From CAVTUU01 sp045804965 (GTDB lineage Bacteria; Chloroflexota; Chloroflexia; Thermomicrobiales; UBA6265): a DNA stretch of 64,000 nucleotides. Positions 8,165-17,233 of the stretch are shown piece after piece. The stretch covers positions 310,001 through 374,000 of the forward strand of contig JBJMMD010000047.1 of NCBI GenBank assembly GCA_045804965.1, given 5' to 3'. The notes under the pieces are model-generated. The model ran no database searches. It was not told where the DNA came from and was given only the letters and a program-made list of their open reading frames with translations. Numbering within the stretch: the stretch's first letter is position 1; each line of letters opens with the position of its first letter. The translations under genes and the position numbers were made by a program.

Positions 8165-9214
8165 GTGGCGACAATGCGACTGACCGACATTCAACATCAT
8201 CTCGATGAGCGTGAAGAAATCATTCTTTCACCGCTTGCTGTCCATAGCGCCAGTGCCACTCGGCGAGTACCAGAGGAACCGTCGCCGGTGCGCACACCAT
8301 TTCAGCGCGATCGCGACCGCATCATTCATTCGAAGAGCTTCCGCCGCTTGAAATACAAAACCCAGGTCTTTATCGCTCCTGCGGGCGACCATTACCGCAC
8401 GAGATTGACCCATACGCTCGAAGTGACCCAGATCGCCCGCACAATCGGCCGGGCACTCAGGCTCAACGAGGACTTGGTGGAGGCAATCGGCATGGGGCAC
8501 GATCTCGGCCACACTCCGTTCGGCCATGCCGGAGAGACGGCGCTCGCCCTTATATTTCCCGGATTTCGGCACAACGAGCAAAGCCTGCGCGTCGTCGATG
8601 TCCTCGAAAAAGATGGCAAGGGACTTAATTTAACCGACCATGTTCGCGACGGCATTTTGCGGCATTCAAAGCCAAGTGAAGAAATCACCGGTGCGGTCAG
8701 TGGCAGACCCGGATCGTTGGAAGGGGAGATTGTCAAGATCGCCGACGGCATTGCCTATATCAATCACGATCTCGACGACAGCGTGCGGGCAGGCGTAATT
8801 TCGGAGAAACTCATCCCGTGTGAGGTGACTTCAAGTCTGGGGGAGTCACATGCCGAGCGGATCAACACGCTTGTCTGCGACCTCGTTCTAAGCTCGCAAG
8901 CGGAAATCCCGCCGGGCGATATTCGCTTATCGCCAAGCGTGCAGTCTGCGGCGAACGTTCTTCGTGGATTTCTTTTCGAAAAGGTCTACAATCCGCTCAA
9001 TGAACGACCCGATACTCTGCGCGCGCAGCATGTGCTCGAAGCCTTATTCGAGCATTTTTGCAAGAATATTGACGAATTGCCTCTGGAGTACCGCTCCGCG
9101 CACGGCGATGAGTCCCCGGAGCGGCTCGTTATCGACTACATTGCAAGCATGACCGATCGCTTCGCCGTCGAGCTCTATCAACACATTTTCGTCCCGCGAT
9201 TTTGGTCGATCTAA
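8165..9214 (+). CDS. dgt: dGTP triphosphohydrolase-like HD-domain protein
   Basis: A 349-residue HD-superfamily enzyme of the dGTPase (Dgt) family, expected to hydrolyse dNTPs to deoxynucleoside and triphosphate. Family signatures are R-L-T-H-T-L-E-V (about 80-87) and the HD signature G-H-D-L-G-H-T-P-F-G-H (111-121), preceded by S-F-R-R-L-K-Y-K-T-Q-V. The start is uncertain: GTG at 8165 or ATG at 8174. It sits between pcrA and dnaG, the common dgt-dnaG arrangement, which suggests a role in dNTP balance. Substrate preference cannot be read from sequence. Confidence 0.9.
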   Translation: MATMRLTDIQHHLDEREEIILSPLAVHSASATRRVPEEPSPVRTPFQRDRDRIIHSKSFRRLKYKTQVFIAPAGDHYRTRLTHTLEVTQIARTIGRALRLNEDLVEAIGMGHDLGHTPFGHAGETALALIFPGFRHNEQSLRVVDVLEKDGKGLNLTDHVRDGILRHSKPSEEITGAVSGRPGSLEGEIVKIADGIAYINHDLDDSVRAGVISEKLIPCEVTSSLGESHAERINTLVCDLVLSSQAEIPPGDIRLSPSVQSAANVLRGFLFEKVYNPLNERPDTLRAQHVLEALFEHFCKNIDELPLEYRSAHGDESPERLVIDYIASMTDRFAVELYQHIFVPRFWSI

Positions 9215-9252
9215 CGAAAAGAGCAGCACCGGCGAGAGCTGCGGGAGCATAC

Positions 9253-11133
9253 ATGGCGCGCGATGCCGTCGGAGAAGTCCGGGAACGCACCGATATCATC
9301 GATGTCGTCTCCCAGTACTTGCAACTCAAGAAGACTGGCCGTAGCTTCAAGGGGCTCTGTCCGTTCCATCACGAAAAAACGCCGTCATTCGTTGTCTTTC
9401 CCGACTCGCAGAACTTCCACTGTTTTGGGTGCGGCAAGGGCGGCGACGTCTTCACGTTCTATAAGGAGATCGAGCACACCGAATTCCGAGAAGCTTTGGC
9501 CGAGCTCGCGAAGCGGGCCGGGATCCAACTGGCGGCGATTCCCGCTACTGCTCCGGAGGTCGACGCCCACCGTCAGCGGCTGATCGATCTCAGCGAGCTC
9601 GCCGCAACCTACTTCGCCAACATTCTGCTGAACAGTCAATCGGGCGCGGCAGGTCGTGAACTGGCGGAGCAACGTGGTCTCGACGAGCAAGCGATCGCGA
9701 AGTTTCAGCTCGGTTTCGCTCCCGATTCATGGGATGGTCTCCTCGGTTATCTCTCGGCTAGAGGTCTCGACACTGAAATGGCAGCCGAAGCGGGGCTGCT
9801 GCAGCCTCGTGATACGGGCGGCTATTACGATCGCTTCCGCAACCGGTTTATGTTCCCTATCCGCAACCGCGACGGACGAGTTGTTGGTTTCGGCGGCCGC
9901 GCGCTGGGAGATGGCCAGCCGAAGTACCTCAATTCCCCGCAGACATCGATATTCGACAAAAGCTCGCTCCTCTTTGGTCTTGATTTGGCGAAGGACGAGA
10001 TTCGGCGACGAGACCAAGTTGTCATCGTCGAAGGCTACATGGACGCGATCGCCGCCCATCAATTTGGATACGAGAACGTGGTCGCGGCGATGGGCACCGC
10101 AGTGACCGAGTCGCAAACCAGTCTCGTCAAGCGCCTGACAAAACATATCGTTCTCGCGCTTGACGCCGATGCCGCCGGCCAACTCGCGACCATACGCGGA
10201 CTCGAGACAATGCAAGCGGTCCTCGACCGCGAAACGGTTCCCGTTGCTGATGCCGCCGGAATCGTCCGCTTCGAGCAGAAGTTGAACGCGGAAATCTCTA
10301 TCGTGCAATTACCTGAAGGCAAGGACCCGGACGAACTTCTTCGTAAGTCAGCAGATGATTGGCCCGTGATCGTCGCCAAGGCGCGACCGTTTCTTGATTT
10401 CTATATCGAATCGGTGGCGGGTCAAATTAGTGCCAGTGACGCTCGCGGCAAGGCCGAGGCCGTTTCACGTATCGCGCCGGTGCTGCGACAGGTAGCAGAT
10501 CGGGTTGTGCAAGCCCATTACGCACGAACGCTTTCGCGTCTGCTCCAGTTGGACGAAAGAGTCATTGTCACCGAGATACGCCGGTCCGGTCTTCGGCAAC
10601 AACCTCAATCCGTAGCTTCGTCAGCGGGAACTCCGCCAGAACGAGTCCGAGCGGAAGACTATTTAATCGCGCTTCTCCTCAAGCACAGGGCGATCTGTAC
10701 AGACCTCCTGGACTTAGTGCCAGAAGAGGATTTGATGGACAGCCGAAACCGCGAACTGCTTACGATCCTGCGGGATGACTCGATACCAGATCTCGAATCG
10801 GAGCAGATTTTGGCCGGCCTCGATGACCAAATCGCCGATCACGGTGAACGGCTGCTTGCCCTCCTTGGCGACAAACCGGCCGAACTTCCAGGACGCATTC
10901 GAATTGAGGTCCGGCAGGCACTCGATTCACTGGGCAAGGAACGGTACGGCTACCTGATGCGGCAATTGCAATCGTCGATCCAAGTGGCCCAGCAGGAGCA
11001 AGATCAGTCAACGATCGACGAACTTACATCGCAAATTGCGGCCGTCGCCGAGCGCCATCAGCGTTTCTATCCGCCGCCTAGCCCATATTTCCGTGACAGC
11101 CGCGATACCCTTTCGCGCTCGACTGGACGTTAA
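9253..11133 (+). CDS. dnaG: DNA primase
   Basis: Synthesises RNA primers at the replication fork. The N-terminal CHC2-type zinc finger shows C36-P-F-H39 and C57-F-G-C60. The TOPRIM core shows E-G-Y-M-D (260-264) and D-A-D-A-A-G (304-309), and a helicase-interaction domain follows. The ATG at 9253 has GGGAG upstream and starts M-A-R-D-A-V, giving 626 residues; an upstream TTG at 9202 lies inside the preceding gene and is less likely. Its TAA overlaps the TAA of the convergent selA in the palindrome TTAA. Confidence 0.97.
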   Translation: MARDAVGEVRERTDIIDVVSQYLQLKKTGRSFKGLCPFHHEKTPSFVVFPDSQNFHCFGCGKGGDVFTFYKEIEHTEFREALAELAKRAGIQLAAIPATAPEVDAHRQRLIDLSELAATYFANILLNSQSGAAGRELAEQRGLDEQAIAKFQLGFAPDSWDGLLGYLSARGLDTEMAAEAGLLQPRDTGGYYDRFRNRFMFPIRNRDGRVVGFGGRALGDGQPKYLNSPQTSIFDKSSLLFGLDLAKDEIRRRDQVVIVEGYMDAIAAHQFGYENVVAAMGTAVTESQTSLVKRLTKHIVLALDADAAGQLATIRGLETMQAVLDRETVPVADAAGIVRFEQKLNAEISIVQLPEGKDPDELLRKSADDWPVIVAKARPFLDFYIESVAGQISASDARGKAEAVSRIAPVLRQVADRVVQAHYARTLSRLLQLDERVIVTEIRRSGLRQQPQSVASSAGTPPERVRAEDYLIALLLKHRAICTDLLDLVPEEDLMDSRNRELLTILRDDSIPDLESEQILAGLDDQIADHGERLLALLGDKPAELPGRIRIEVRQALDSLGKERYGYLMRQLQSSIQVAQQEQDQSTIDELTSQIAAVAERHQRFYPPPSPYFRDSRDTLSRSTGR

Positions 11134-12527
11134 GTCGCCCGATCTAGCGCTTGGCAAATTCCGTCGAACAAGTCTTCGTCCTGCTCGGGCAGCACGCTAC
11201 GAAGGTCGAGCAGGAGCTCCTGGCGCTCGACGCGCCCAAAGATGGACGGTTCGCCAGTTCGCAGGCTCTTCGCCAGCTCGTCCGCATTCGCGACGGAAAA
11301 GGTGAGCGCAAAGCTTGGCAGCTCCTGACCAGGCAATGAGCCGCCGCCAATAGTTGCCCTCGCGGGCTTCACGCCAACTTCAACTCCGCGATTATTTAGT
11401 CGATGGGACAGGACATCGGCGCGCGCACTCAGCGCTTCTGCTGACGATGCGATCAATCGCCAGACAGGGATCTTTTCTATCGCGTCCCCGTTCGCGTAAT
11501 GGCGGAGCGTCGCCGCGATGCCGGCAATGCACGTCTTGTCGGCGCGAACTGCTCGCGCAAGTGGATGCCGCTCAATCCTGGCGATCCACTCGCGTCCGCC
11601 GGCTATCAAGCCGGCTTGCGGGCCACCAAGAAGCTTATCGCCGCTCGCAGTCACGATCGAGGCGCCAGCGGCCAACGATTCGCGCATCGTCGGCTCCCGT
11701 TTGAGGCCGAATTGCGCGGTGTCAATGAATGCACCGCTCCCCAGGTCCTGGATTACGGGGATATGTCGTGAGCTTCCCAGCCGTGCCAATTCTTCGACCG
11801 TCGCCGTGTGCACGAATCCTGAGATTTCGAAGTTGCTTAGGTGAACCTTTAGCAGCGCCGCTGTAGAGTCACTGACCGCTTGCTCGTAATCTCGCAGATA
11901 GGTGCGATTCGTCGTTCCGACCTCTACTAGTCGCGCCCCGCTCTGGCGCATGACATCCGGTATCCGAAAACCGCCGCCGATTTCTACAGCCTCGCCCCGC
12001 GAGAGGATGATATCTCGACCTTCAGCAACAGCAGAAAGAGTGACCAGGACCGCGGCAGCGTTGTTGTTGACAACGAGCGCTGCCTCGGCTCCGCACAGCA
12101 AGCGAAGCAACGCCGAGATTTCGCTCATGCGACCGCCCCGCGCGTTCGTCTCGGGCTCAATTTCGAGCGGAAGATACGAGGAACCTGCGCGGTGCATGGC
12201 GGCGGCAGTTTCGGCGCTAACCATTGAGCGGCCGAGATTCGTGTGAATGATCACGCCGGTTGCGTTTATGACAGGTTGCAGGCGGTCGCGATCGAGGCGA
12301 GAAATTTCGGCAAGAACCAATTGGACGATTTCTTCGCGGGTCATGACTTCGCCGCTTCCGATCCTTCTTCGGATCGTCGCCAGGGAATCCGACACCGCGA
12401 CGCTGAGCGCTTCGCCAGATATGCGGATTCCAATATCTTGCTTAATTGCCTCCAATACCGAACCAACCGACGGAAGAGCGCCAAAGGAGGACGTTTGTGT
12501 TTCAGCTTGGATTGAGCGGTTTGTCAC
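11130..12527 (-). CDS. selA: L-seryl-tRNA(Sec) selenium transferase SelA
   Basis: PLP enzyme that converts seryl-tRNA(Sec) to selenocysteinyl-tRNA(Sec) with selenophosphate. At 465 residues it matches canonical SelA. The N-terminal P-V-I-N-A-T-G-V-I-I-H-T-N-L-G-R segment is diagnostic, and the PLP lysine is K298 in S-G-D-K-L-L-G-G-P-Q-A-G. GTG start at 12527 with GAGGA upstream. selB, selD and the tRNA-Sec gene are not in this window. Its presence means the organism probably decodes some UGA codons as selenocysteine, directly relevant to the gene at 37676-38059. Confidence 0.96.
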   Translation of the reverse strand: MTNRSIQAETQTSSFGALPSVGSVLEAIKQDIGIRISGEALSVAVSDSLATIRRRIGSGEVMTREEIVQLVLAEISRLDRDRLQPVINATGVIIHTNLGRSMVSAETAAAMHRAGSSYLPLEIEPETNARGGRMSEISALLRLLCGAEAALVVNNNAAAVLVTLSAVAEGRDIILSRGEAVEIGGGFRIPDVMRQSGARLVEVGTTNRTYLRDYEQAVSDSTAALLKVHLSNFEISGFVHTATVEELARLGSSRHIPVIQDLGSGAFIDTAQFGLKREPTMRESLAAGASIVTASGDKLLGGPQAGLIAGGREWIARIERHPLARAVRADKTCIAGIAATLRHYANGDAIEKIPVWRLIASSAEALSARADVLSHRLNNRGVEVGVKPARATIGGGSLPGQELPSFALTFSVANADELAKSLRTGEPSIFGRVERQELLLDLRSVLPEQDEDLFDGICQALDRAT

Positions 12528-12568
12528 GGAGTCCTCGCTTCATGCGATAAACCGCCGGAATCAGCAAA

Positions 12569-12589
12569 GGGAGCGGCGATGCCGCTCCC
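12569..12589 (-). terminator. terminator of tRNA-Pro
   Basis: A perfect 9-bp GC-rich stem (GGGAGCGGC/GCCGCTCCC) with a 3-base loop lies just after tRNA-Pro on the minus strand and is followed there by TTT. Confidence 0.65.
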
Positions 12590-12596
12590 TGCTCAA

Positions 12597-12672
<76 letters not shown>

Positions 12673-12682
12673 CGGTAGCTCG

Positions 12683-12712
12683 AGAATAGCACAACGCGGG
12701 TACCCCGAGCAA
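12683..12712 (-). promoter_or_regulatory. promoter of tRNA-Pro
   Basis: Minus-strand TTGCTC (12707-12712) and TATTCT (12683-12688), 18-base spacer, about 10 bases before the mature tRNA. Confidence 0.55.
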
Positions 12713-12965
12713 CGAAATCCTCCGGCTGTTAATGGGCGTTAACAGCTTGAACTCGGATCAAAACCGTGTACGACTCGTCCGGGCGACCGGGTGGTTCTGC
12801 GTTTCTTCACCTTGTTCTATCCCGCAGTAGTACTAAGGTCGGCCGTAAAGTGTTCCCCCTGATTGTTGAGAGCAACAACATTGTCCGTTTCGACAGCTTC
12901 AGTGGCGGAATCGCGATCACCATTGTTGCTGCAAACAAGAGCGCGATATCCGGTTGCCCTTTATA

Positions 12966-12977
12966 GTGTACGTACAC
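12966..12977. promoter_or_regulatory. 12-bp perfect palindrome, operator-like
   Basis: GTGTACGTACAC is its own reverse complement and overlaps the end of TATAGT (12962-12967), a possible -10. This looks like a dimeric repressor site, but the regulator and the controlled transcript are unknown. Confidence 0.35.
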
Positions 12978-13018
12978 AATTTTGCGAAGTTCCACTACTT
13001 TTCCCCGGCGCTGGGCGT

Positions 13019-13048
13019 TTGCTCATCCGAGGCGGGGCAATCTATGCT
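13019..13048 (+). promoter_or_regulatory. promoter of tRNA-Arg(CCT)
   Basis: TTGCTC (13019-13024) and TATGCT (13043-13048), 18-base spacer, about 30 bases before the tRNA. Confidence 0.5.
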
Positions 13049-13078
13049 AGGATCGAGTTGAGACTTGACGTCCGCAGG

Positions 13079-13151
13079 GCCCGCGTAGCTCAGCGGATAG
13101 AGCGCCACCGTCCTAAGGTGGGCGTCGGGGGTTCGAGTCCCTCCGCGGGCA
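13079..13151 (+). tRNA. tRNA-Arg(CCT)
   Basis: Cloverleaf with acceptor GCCCGCG/CGCGGGC, anticodon stem CCACC/GGTGG around GTCCTAA (anticodon CCT, codon AGG), T-loop TTCGAGT and discriminator A. CCG rather than CCA follows. Confidence 0.96.
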
Positions 13152-13260
13152 CCGTTCAGTTCATCCGAACCTTGCGCTGGTATCACGTTCGGATGAATGA
13201 GCCCCTTCACTTCGGCCGCATTCCCCTGCGGCTCCGGTCTACGAGCGGGAGGTGGATCAG

Positions 13261-13839
13261 GTGGAGCTCCAGATCCGGGGCAATGACATCGCCATCACCA
13301 ACGGTCTCCGTGAATTCGCAAACGAGCGCATTGAAAAATTAGATCATTTGCTCGGCAGAGTCGCCGACGCCAGACTTGAGCTGCGCAAACTTCACCAGCG
13401 CGCGGGAGGTGATATCACCTCCGCCCAACTCACCGTGCACACCGGCTCTCGAATGTTGCGCGCGGAGGAGGAAGCGCACGATCCCGGCAAGGCGATCGAC
13501 CTGGTCATCGAGAAAATGGCGAACCAGATTCGCCGGTTCCACAACAAGCAAACCAAGCGAAAAGTTGTGCGTCCGGAGACAGTAGTTTCCAACGGCGCCG
13601 AAGTCGAAGAAGGGCAGCTGCTGACCTTCGCCGAAGAAGAAGACGAGGATCTCGACGCGCGCATCGTTCGTACAAAACGATTCGCCATGAAACCGATGAT
13701 GCCCGCGGAAGCGGTCGAGCAAATGGAACTCATCGGCCATGAGTTCTTTCTGTTTCTGAACGCCGAAGAAGCGCAGCTCAACGTGATCTATCGGAGGCGA
13801 GACGGAAACTACGGAGTAATCGCTCCCGACCTCGCCTAG
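13261..13839 (+). CDS. hpf: ribosome hibernation promoting factor, long form
   Basis: Dimerises 70S ribosomes into inactive 100S particles in stationary phase. The N-terminal S30AE/YfiA fold starts E-L-Q-I-R-G-N-D-I with beta strands and the helix L-R-E-F-A-N-E-R-I. After a charged linker (about 100-130) comes the C-terminal dimerisation domain K-R-F-A-M-K-P-M ... E-E-A-Q-L-N-V-I-Y-R-R, marking the long form. Two in-frame GTGs exist; the one at 13261 has GGGAGG eight bases upstream and matches family N-termini, giving 192 residues. Confidence 0.95.
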   Translation: MELQIRGNDIAITNGLREFANERIEKLDHLLGRVADARLELRKLHQRAGGDITSAQLTVHTGSRMLRAEEEAHDPGKAIDLVIEKMANQIRRFHNKQTKRKVVRPETVVSNGAEVEEGQLLTFAEEEDEDLDARIVRTKRFAMKPMMPAEAVEQMELIGHEFFLFLNAEEAQLNVIYRRRDGNYGVIAPDLA

Positions 13840-13862
13840 CATTCCCGCGCGCCGGTCAAACC

Positions 13863-13891
13863 GCGACAGTTGCGCAGACCTTTGCTATCAT
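13863..13891 (+). promoter_or_regulatory. candidate promoter of the GT4 gene
   Basis: GCGACA (13863-13868) and TATCAT (13886-13891) with a 17-base spacer, in the 183-base gap before the glycosyltransferase. Four of six bases match at the -35. Moderate support only. Confidence 0.4.
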
Positions 13892-14022
13892 CTGGAAAGT
13901 CACTTCGAAACGGATCGTATTGGCGATCAGTGCCGTCGTGTCGTTCATCTTTGCCGGTGTCCGGGCTTGCTGGTTAAAGCTGGCTCTTTGGACGAGCCCA
14001 AATAGTCGAGAAAGGGCCGCGC

Positions 14023-15339
14023 GTGACGCAACTCGGTTACGTCGGGCCGTCAGTTTTCGGTTATGAAACTGACTCGCTCCGGCGCCTAGCAGCGATCAGC
14101 GTCCATACGTCCCCGCTCGCCACTCTTGGCGGTAAAGACGCGGGAGGCATGAACGTCTATATCCGCGAACTGTCGGGTCATCTTGCTCGCCTGGGCCTTC
14201 CCGTCGATGTCTTCACGCGCAGAACTAATCCCAACGCACCCGAAACCACTCAGATTTGCGACGGCGTCAACCAAATCAACATCACTGCTGGACCAGAAGC
14301 TCCCGTCGATAAGAATGAACTCTTTCAATATTTGCCTGAATTCGCCGCTCAGGCCGCGCTTTATTCCGTCAAACAAGGCGTTCGCTACGACGTCGTACAT
14401 GCCCACTACTGGCTCTCCGGCTGGGTCGCGCAGCTCCTGAAACGCTACTGGGATACTCCGTTTGTCCAGATGTTTCACACGACGGCGGCAATGAAGAATG
14501 CGGTTTCGTCCCCTCTCAACCAAGAAACGTCGAAACGGGCTCACACCGAACGTTTACTCGTCGACCTTTGCGATAGCTTGATTGCGGCAAACCCCGACGA
14601 GCGGGCTCATCTGATTTGGCACCAACACTCCCGTTCGAACAAGGTTTGCACGATTCCGCCCGGAGTCGATCTCCAGCTCTTTCGACCGCAGGACCAGAGG
14701 GAATCGCGTTCGCAACTCGGAATCAATCTCGACGAAAAGGTCGTCCTCTTCGTCGGCCGAATTGATCCGATCAAGGGCATCGATACTCTCCTCGAGGCAG
14801 CCGAAATCATGATCGCGGAAAAAAGCTCGCCGACGTTTCTGATTGTCGGTGGCGATACGGACGAACGCGGGGCTCCGATCGGCTCGCTGGCCGAAATTGA
14901 GAGTGCGGCGCGAGAACGGGGCGTCGCGCAATCGTTCAGATTCCTCGGCTCGCAGCCACAAGATCATTTGCCGACTTATTACAGCGCCGCTGATGTGGTT
15001 GCAGTTCCTTCGCTCTATGAGTCCTTCGGGCTCGCCGCGATCGAAGCGATGGCGTGCGGGACGCCGGTTGTCGCCTCTCGATCTGGTGGACTCCGGTTTA
15101 CGGTTGAAGACGGCAGAAACGGCTTTCTCGTCCCGGTTTGTGAGAGCAGAAGATTGGCGAGATCTCTCGATCGCGTTCTTTCGGATGATCCGCTGCGCCA
15201 GCGACTCTCAATTGGGGCATTGAACAGCGCCCAGAGATTCGCGTGGCCCAGCGTCGCAGCATCAATTCTTCACGTCTATCAGCGACTGGCGGAAGGATTC
15301 CGCGGCGATCTCTGCTGCGACGACGAGATCTTTGCCTGA
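14023..15339 (+). CDS. GT4-family glycosyltransferase
   Basis: A 438-residue retaining glycosyltransferase with GT-B fold. The N-terminal domain has the G-G-K-D-A-G-G-M-N-V-Y loop and a V-H-A-H-Y-W-L-S-G motif characteristic of the sucrose-phosphate synthase/MshA branch. The C-terminal domain has the nucleotide-sugar E-x7-E motif (E333 to E341) within E-S-F-G-L-A-A-I-E. GTG start with AAAGGG upstream. It stands alone between hpf and a convergent aminotransferase, so context gives no acceptor. An MshA-like or sucrose-phosphate-like role is possible but not decidable from this sequence. Confidence 0.85.
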   Translation: MTQLGYVGPSVFGYETDSLRRLAAISVHTSPLATLGGKDAGGMNVYIRELSGHLARLGLPVDVFTRRTNPNAPETTQICDGVNQINITAGPEAPVDKNELFQYLPEFAAQAALYSVKQGVRYDVVHAHYWLSGWVAQLLKRYWDTPFVQMFHTTAAMKNAVSSPLNQETSKRAHTERLLVDLCDSLIAANPDERAHLIWHQHSRSNKVCTIPPGVDLQLFRPQDQRESRSQLGINLDEKVVLFVGRIDPIKGIDTLLEAAEIMIAEKSSPTFLIVGGDTDERGAPIGSLAEIESAARERGVAQSFRFLGSQPQDHLPTYYSAADVVAVPSLYESFGLAAIEAMACGTPVVASRSGGLRFTVEDGRNGFLVPVCESRRLARSLDRVLSDDPLRQRLSIGALNSAQRFAWPSVAASILHVYQRLAEGFRGDLCCDDEIFA

Positions 15340-15415
15340 GCGCTGGCTTAAAATTCCGAAGGCATTAAAACGGGCGACCGGTTTGCCGCCCGCTGTCGAT
15401 TGATATGACAACTGC

Positions 15416-16699
15416 CTAAATCGCGCCAACCGCACGCCGGAAAATCGCGAGGAATTCGTTGATCTGTTCCTCGTTGACGACAAGCGGCGGGATGATTCGC
15501 ACCACGTGGTCAAAGGTGCCGCAAGTGATCAAAAGCACGCGCTCTTGAAAGCAAGCCCTGATCACGGCCGTAACAGCGGCCGGATTGGGTGCACCGTCCG
15601 GATACACAAACTCGGCTGCCACCATTAAGCCAAGGCCCCGCACGTCTCCAATGACCGGATAGTCGGCCTGAATTGTGCGCAGGCCGTCGAGCAAGAGCTG
15701 GCCCATTCGGGCGGAATTCTCGACCAGCCCTTCTTCCCGTATGACTTGAAGTGTTGCTACGGCAGCGGCGGTGCCAACCGCGTTGCCGCCATATGTGCCG
15801 CCATGGGCGCCGGGCGACCATTGATCCATGATCGCCTTGTCGGAGACCACCGCACTGACTGGCATGCCCGAGGCGATGCCTTTGGCGACGGTCATGATGT
15901 CGGGCGTAACGTCGAAATGCTCGAATCCCCACATCTTTCCAGTCCGGCCCACGCCCGTCTGGATTTCGTCCATGATCAGCAAAATGCCGTGTCTATCACA
16001 TAAGTCTCTGACTTTTTGGATCCAACGCGCGGTCGGAAAGAGGTATCCCCCTTCGCCCGCGACCGTTTCGACCAGGATCGCGGCCACATCATCTGGCATC
16101 ACCATCGTCTCGAACAAGTATTCGAGTTCGTCAAAATACGCGAGATCAGCGTCCTCGGGCGCACCTTTATACGGACTCCTGAAAAGATATGGATATGGAG
16201 CGAAATAGATTCCCGCAAGCAGCGGCTCGTAATGCCCGCGAACTTTCGCTCGCGAGGAGGTAACCGACATCGCCGCGTGGGTCCGACCGTGAAACGCGCC
16301 TCGGAAGGCGATGATTGCTGGTCGGTGTGTCGCGACCTTTGCCAACTTGATCGCGCCTTCGACTGCCTCTGCGCCGCTATTTGCCCAAAAGACCTGGTTG
16401 AGGTTATTGGGCAGGGTCGAGGTCAGTTCAACGGCCGCTTTCATCATCGGTTCGTGAGCGAGAATATTCTGTTGCGCGTGAATGATCTTCGCGGCCTGTT
16501 CCTGTATCGCGCGAACCACGACCGGATGGGCATGGCCGGTGTTCGTCACCGCGATCCCGGAAGTAAAGTCCATATAACGGTTACCATCGACGTCCCAGAT
16601 GTAGATGCCCTCGCCGTGATCGACGATGACAGGCGAATAGCGTCCCACCACGCGCGGTATCAGGCGATTCGGATCGAGCGCGATCTCTTGGACAACCAT
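15416..16699 (-). CDS. class III PLP aminotransferase (GABA/acetylornithine-type)
   Basis: Fold-type I, subgroup II aminotransferase, cytosolic, 427 residues. Signatures: N-S-G-A-E-A-V-E-G-A-I-K (phosphate-binding region), G-A-F-H-G-R-T, the PLP-pyridine aspartate in M-D-E-I-Q-T-G (D244) and the Schiff-base lysine K273 in V-A-K-G-I-A-S-G-M-P. Overall it is closest in style to 4-aminobutyrate aminotransferases, but omega-amino-acid specificity is not secure. The ATG at 16699 has AAGGAG five bases upstream; an upstream GTG at 16705 would overlap that site. It lies downstream of a small unknown gene on the same strand. Confidence 0.9.
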   Translation of the reverse strand: MVVQEIALDPNRLIPRVVGRYSPVIVDHGEGIYIWDVDGNRYMDFTSGIAVTNTGHAHPVVVRAIQEQAAKIIHAQQNILAHEPMMKAAVELTSTLPNNLNQVFWANSGAEAVEGAIKLAKVATHRPAIIAFRGAFHGRTHAAMSVTSSRAKVRGHYEPLLAGIYFAPYPYLFRSPYKGAPEDADLAYFDELEYLFETMVMPDDVAAILVETVAGEGGYLFPTARWIQKVRDLCDRHGILLIMDEIQTGVGRTGKMWGFEHFDVTPDIMTVAKGIASGMPVSAVVSDKAIMDQWSPGAHGGTYGGNAVGTAAAVATLQVIREEGLVENSARMGQLLLDGLRTIQADYPVIGDVRGLGLMVAAEFVYPDGAPNPAAVTAVIRACFQERVLLITCGTFDHVVRIIPPLVVNEEQINEFLAIFRRAVGAI

Positions 16700-16750
16700 C
16701 GGCACTCCTTAGGTGACTATTACAGCGGCGGAGTTCAATCCGAAATCAGG

Positions 16751-17098
16751 TCAGCCTGCGGCCTTCTTCTGCTTTTCCTTTTGCTCTTTATAGAATTTCT
16801 TCGTCTTCGGCAACGGCTTGGCGTCTTCAGCGGCTTGCCGTTCGCGAAACGCCACGCTCGCCTGTTCGAGCTCTTCCTCGAGACCGACGAAGTCGTTATA
16901 GATTCGTGGGTTTGCATCGGCGGCCGGCGTTCGCATGAGCATGCGGACAAGCTGGATCACGGAATTCGCGTTGGCGGGAGCCGCCGCTGGCAGTGATGCG
17001 CGCTTCAAAATGGCGTCAACACATTTGAGCGTTTCGGGATCCGCATTCCGACGTTCCAAACGCTCGCGAATTGACTGTAAACCTTCAACGACGTTCAC
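16751..17098 (-). CDS. small hypothetical helical protein
   Basis: A 115-residue protein I do not recognise. It is predicted to be mostly helical, with I-R-E-R-L-E-R-R and E-E-L-E-Q-A-S-V-A-F-R-E-R-Q-A-A segments and a very lysine-rich tail (K-K-F-Y-K-E-Q-K-E-K-Q-K-K). No signal peptide or membrane segment. GTG at 17098 is preferred because GGAGAAG precedes it and a TGCTATACT extended -10 lies at 17146-17154, which would place longer starts upstream of the transcript. It precedes the aminotransferase by 51 bases on the same strand and may be co-transcribed. Confidence 0.6.
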   Translation of the reverse strand: MNVVEGLQSIRERLERRNADPETLKCVDAILKRASLPAAAPANANSVIQLVRMLMRTPAADANPRIYNDFVGLEEELEQASVAFRERQAAEDAKPLPKTKKFYKEQKEKQKKAAG

Positions 17099-17145
17099 GG
17101 GCGCTTCTCCGAAGCTCGATTTGCACAGACTTTCCACATGCCTGG

Positions 17146-17154
17146 AGTATAGCA
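17146..17154 (-). promoter_or_regulatory. extended -10 promoter of the small hypothetical gene
   Basis: The minus strand reads TGCTATACT, identical to the element before ftsH. Predicted start of transcription near 17139 supports translation from the GTG at 17098. Confidence 0.5.
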
Positions 17155-17233
17155 TTGGCACTCTCAAATTATCGGTCTTGGACACGGGTTCAGCCCGCGA
17201 ACCTGCATCGAATCGTGGTAATCTTTATGTGAG

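Larger units (their letters stand above)
12673..13078. other. 406-bp intergenic stretch with two palindromes
   Basis: No convincing gene; the small frames on both strands lack domains and start signals. It contains the tRNA-Pro promoter, an 8-bp inverted repeat (12725-12732/12739-12746, GCTGTTAA/TTAACAGC), the perfect palindrome GTGTACGTACAC (12966-12977) overlapping a TATAGT, and the tRNA-Arg promoter. Confidence 0.6.

Noticed and set aside
16016..16996. 326-codon antisense frame over the aminotransferase
   Set aside because: Covered by two supported minus-strand genes; protein shows no family features.
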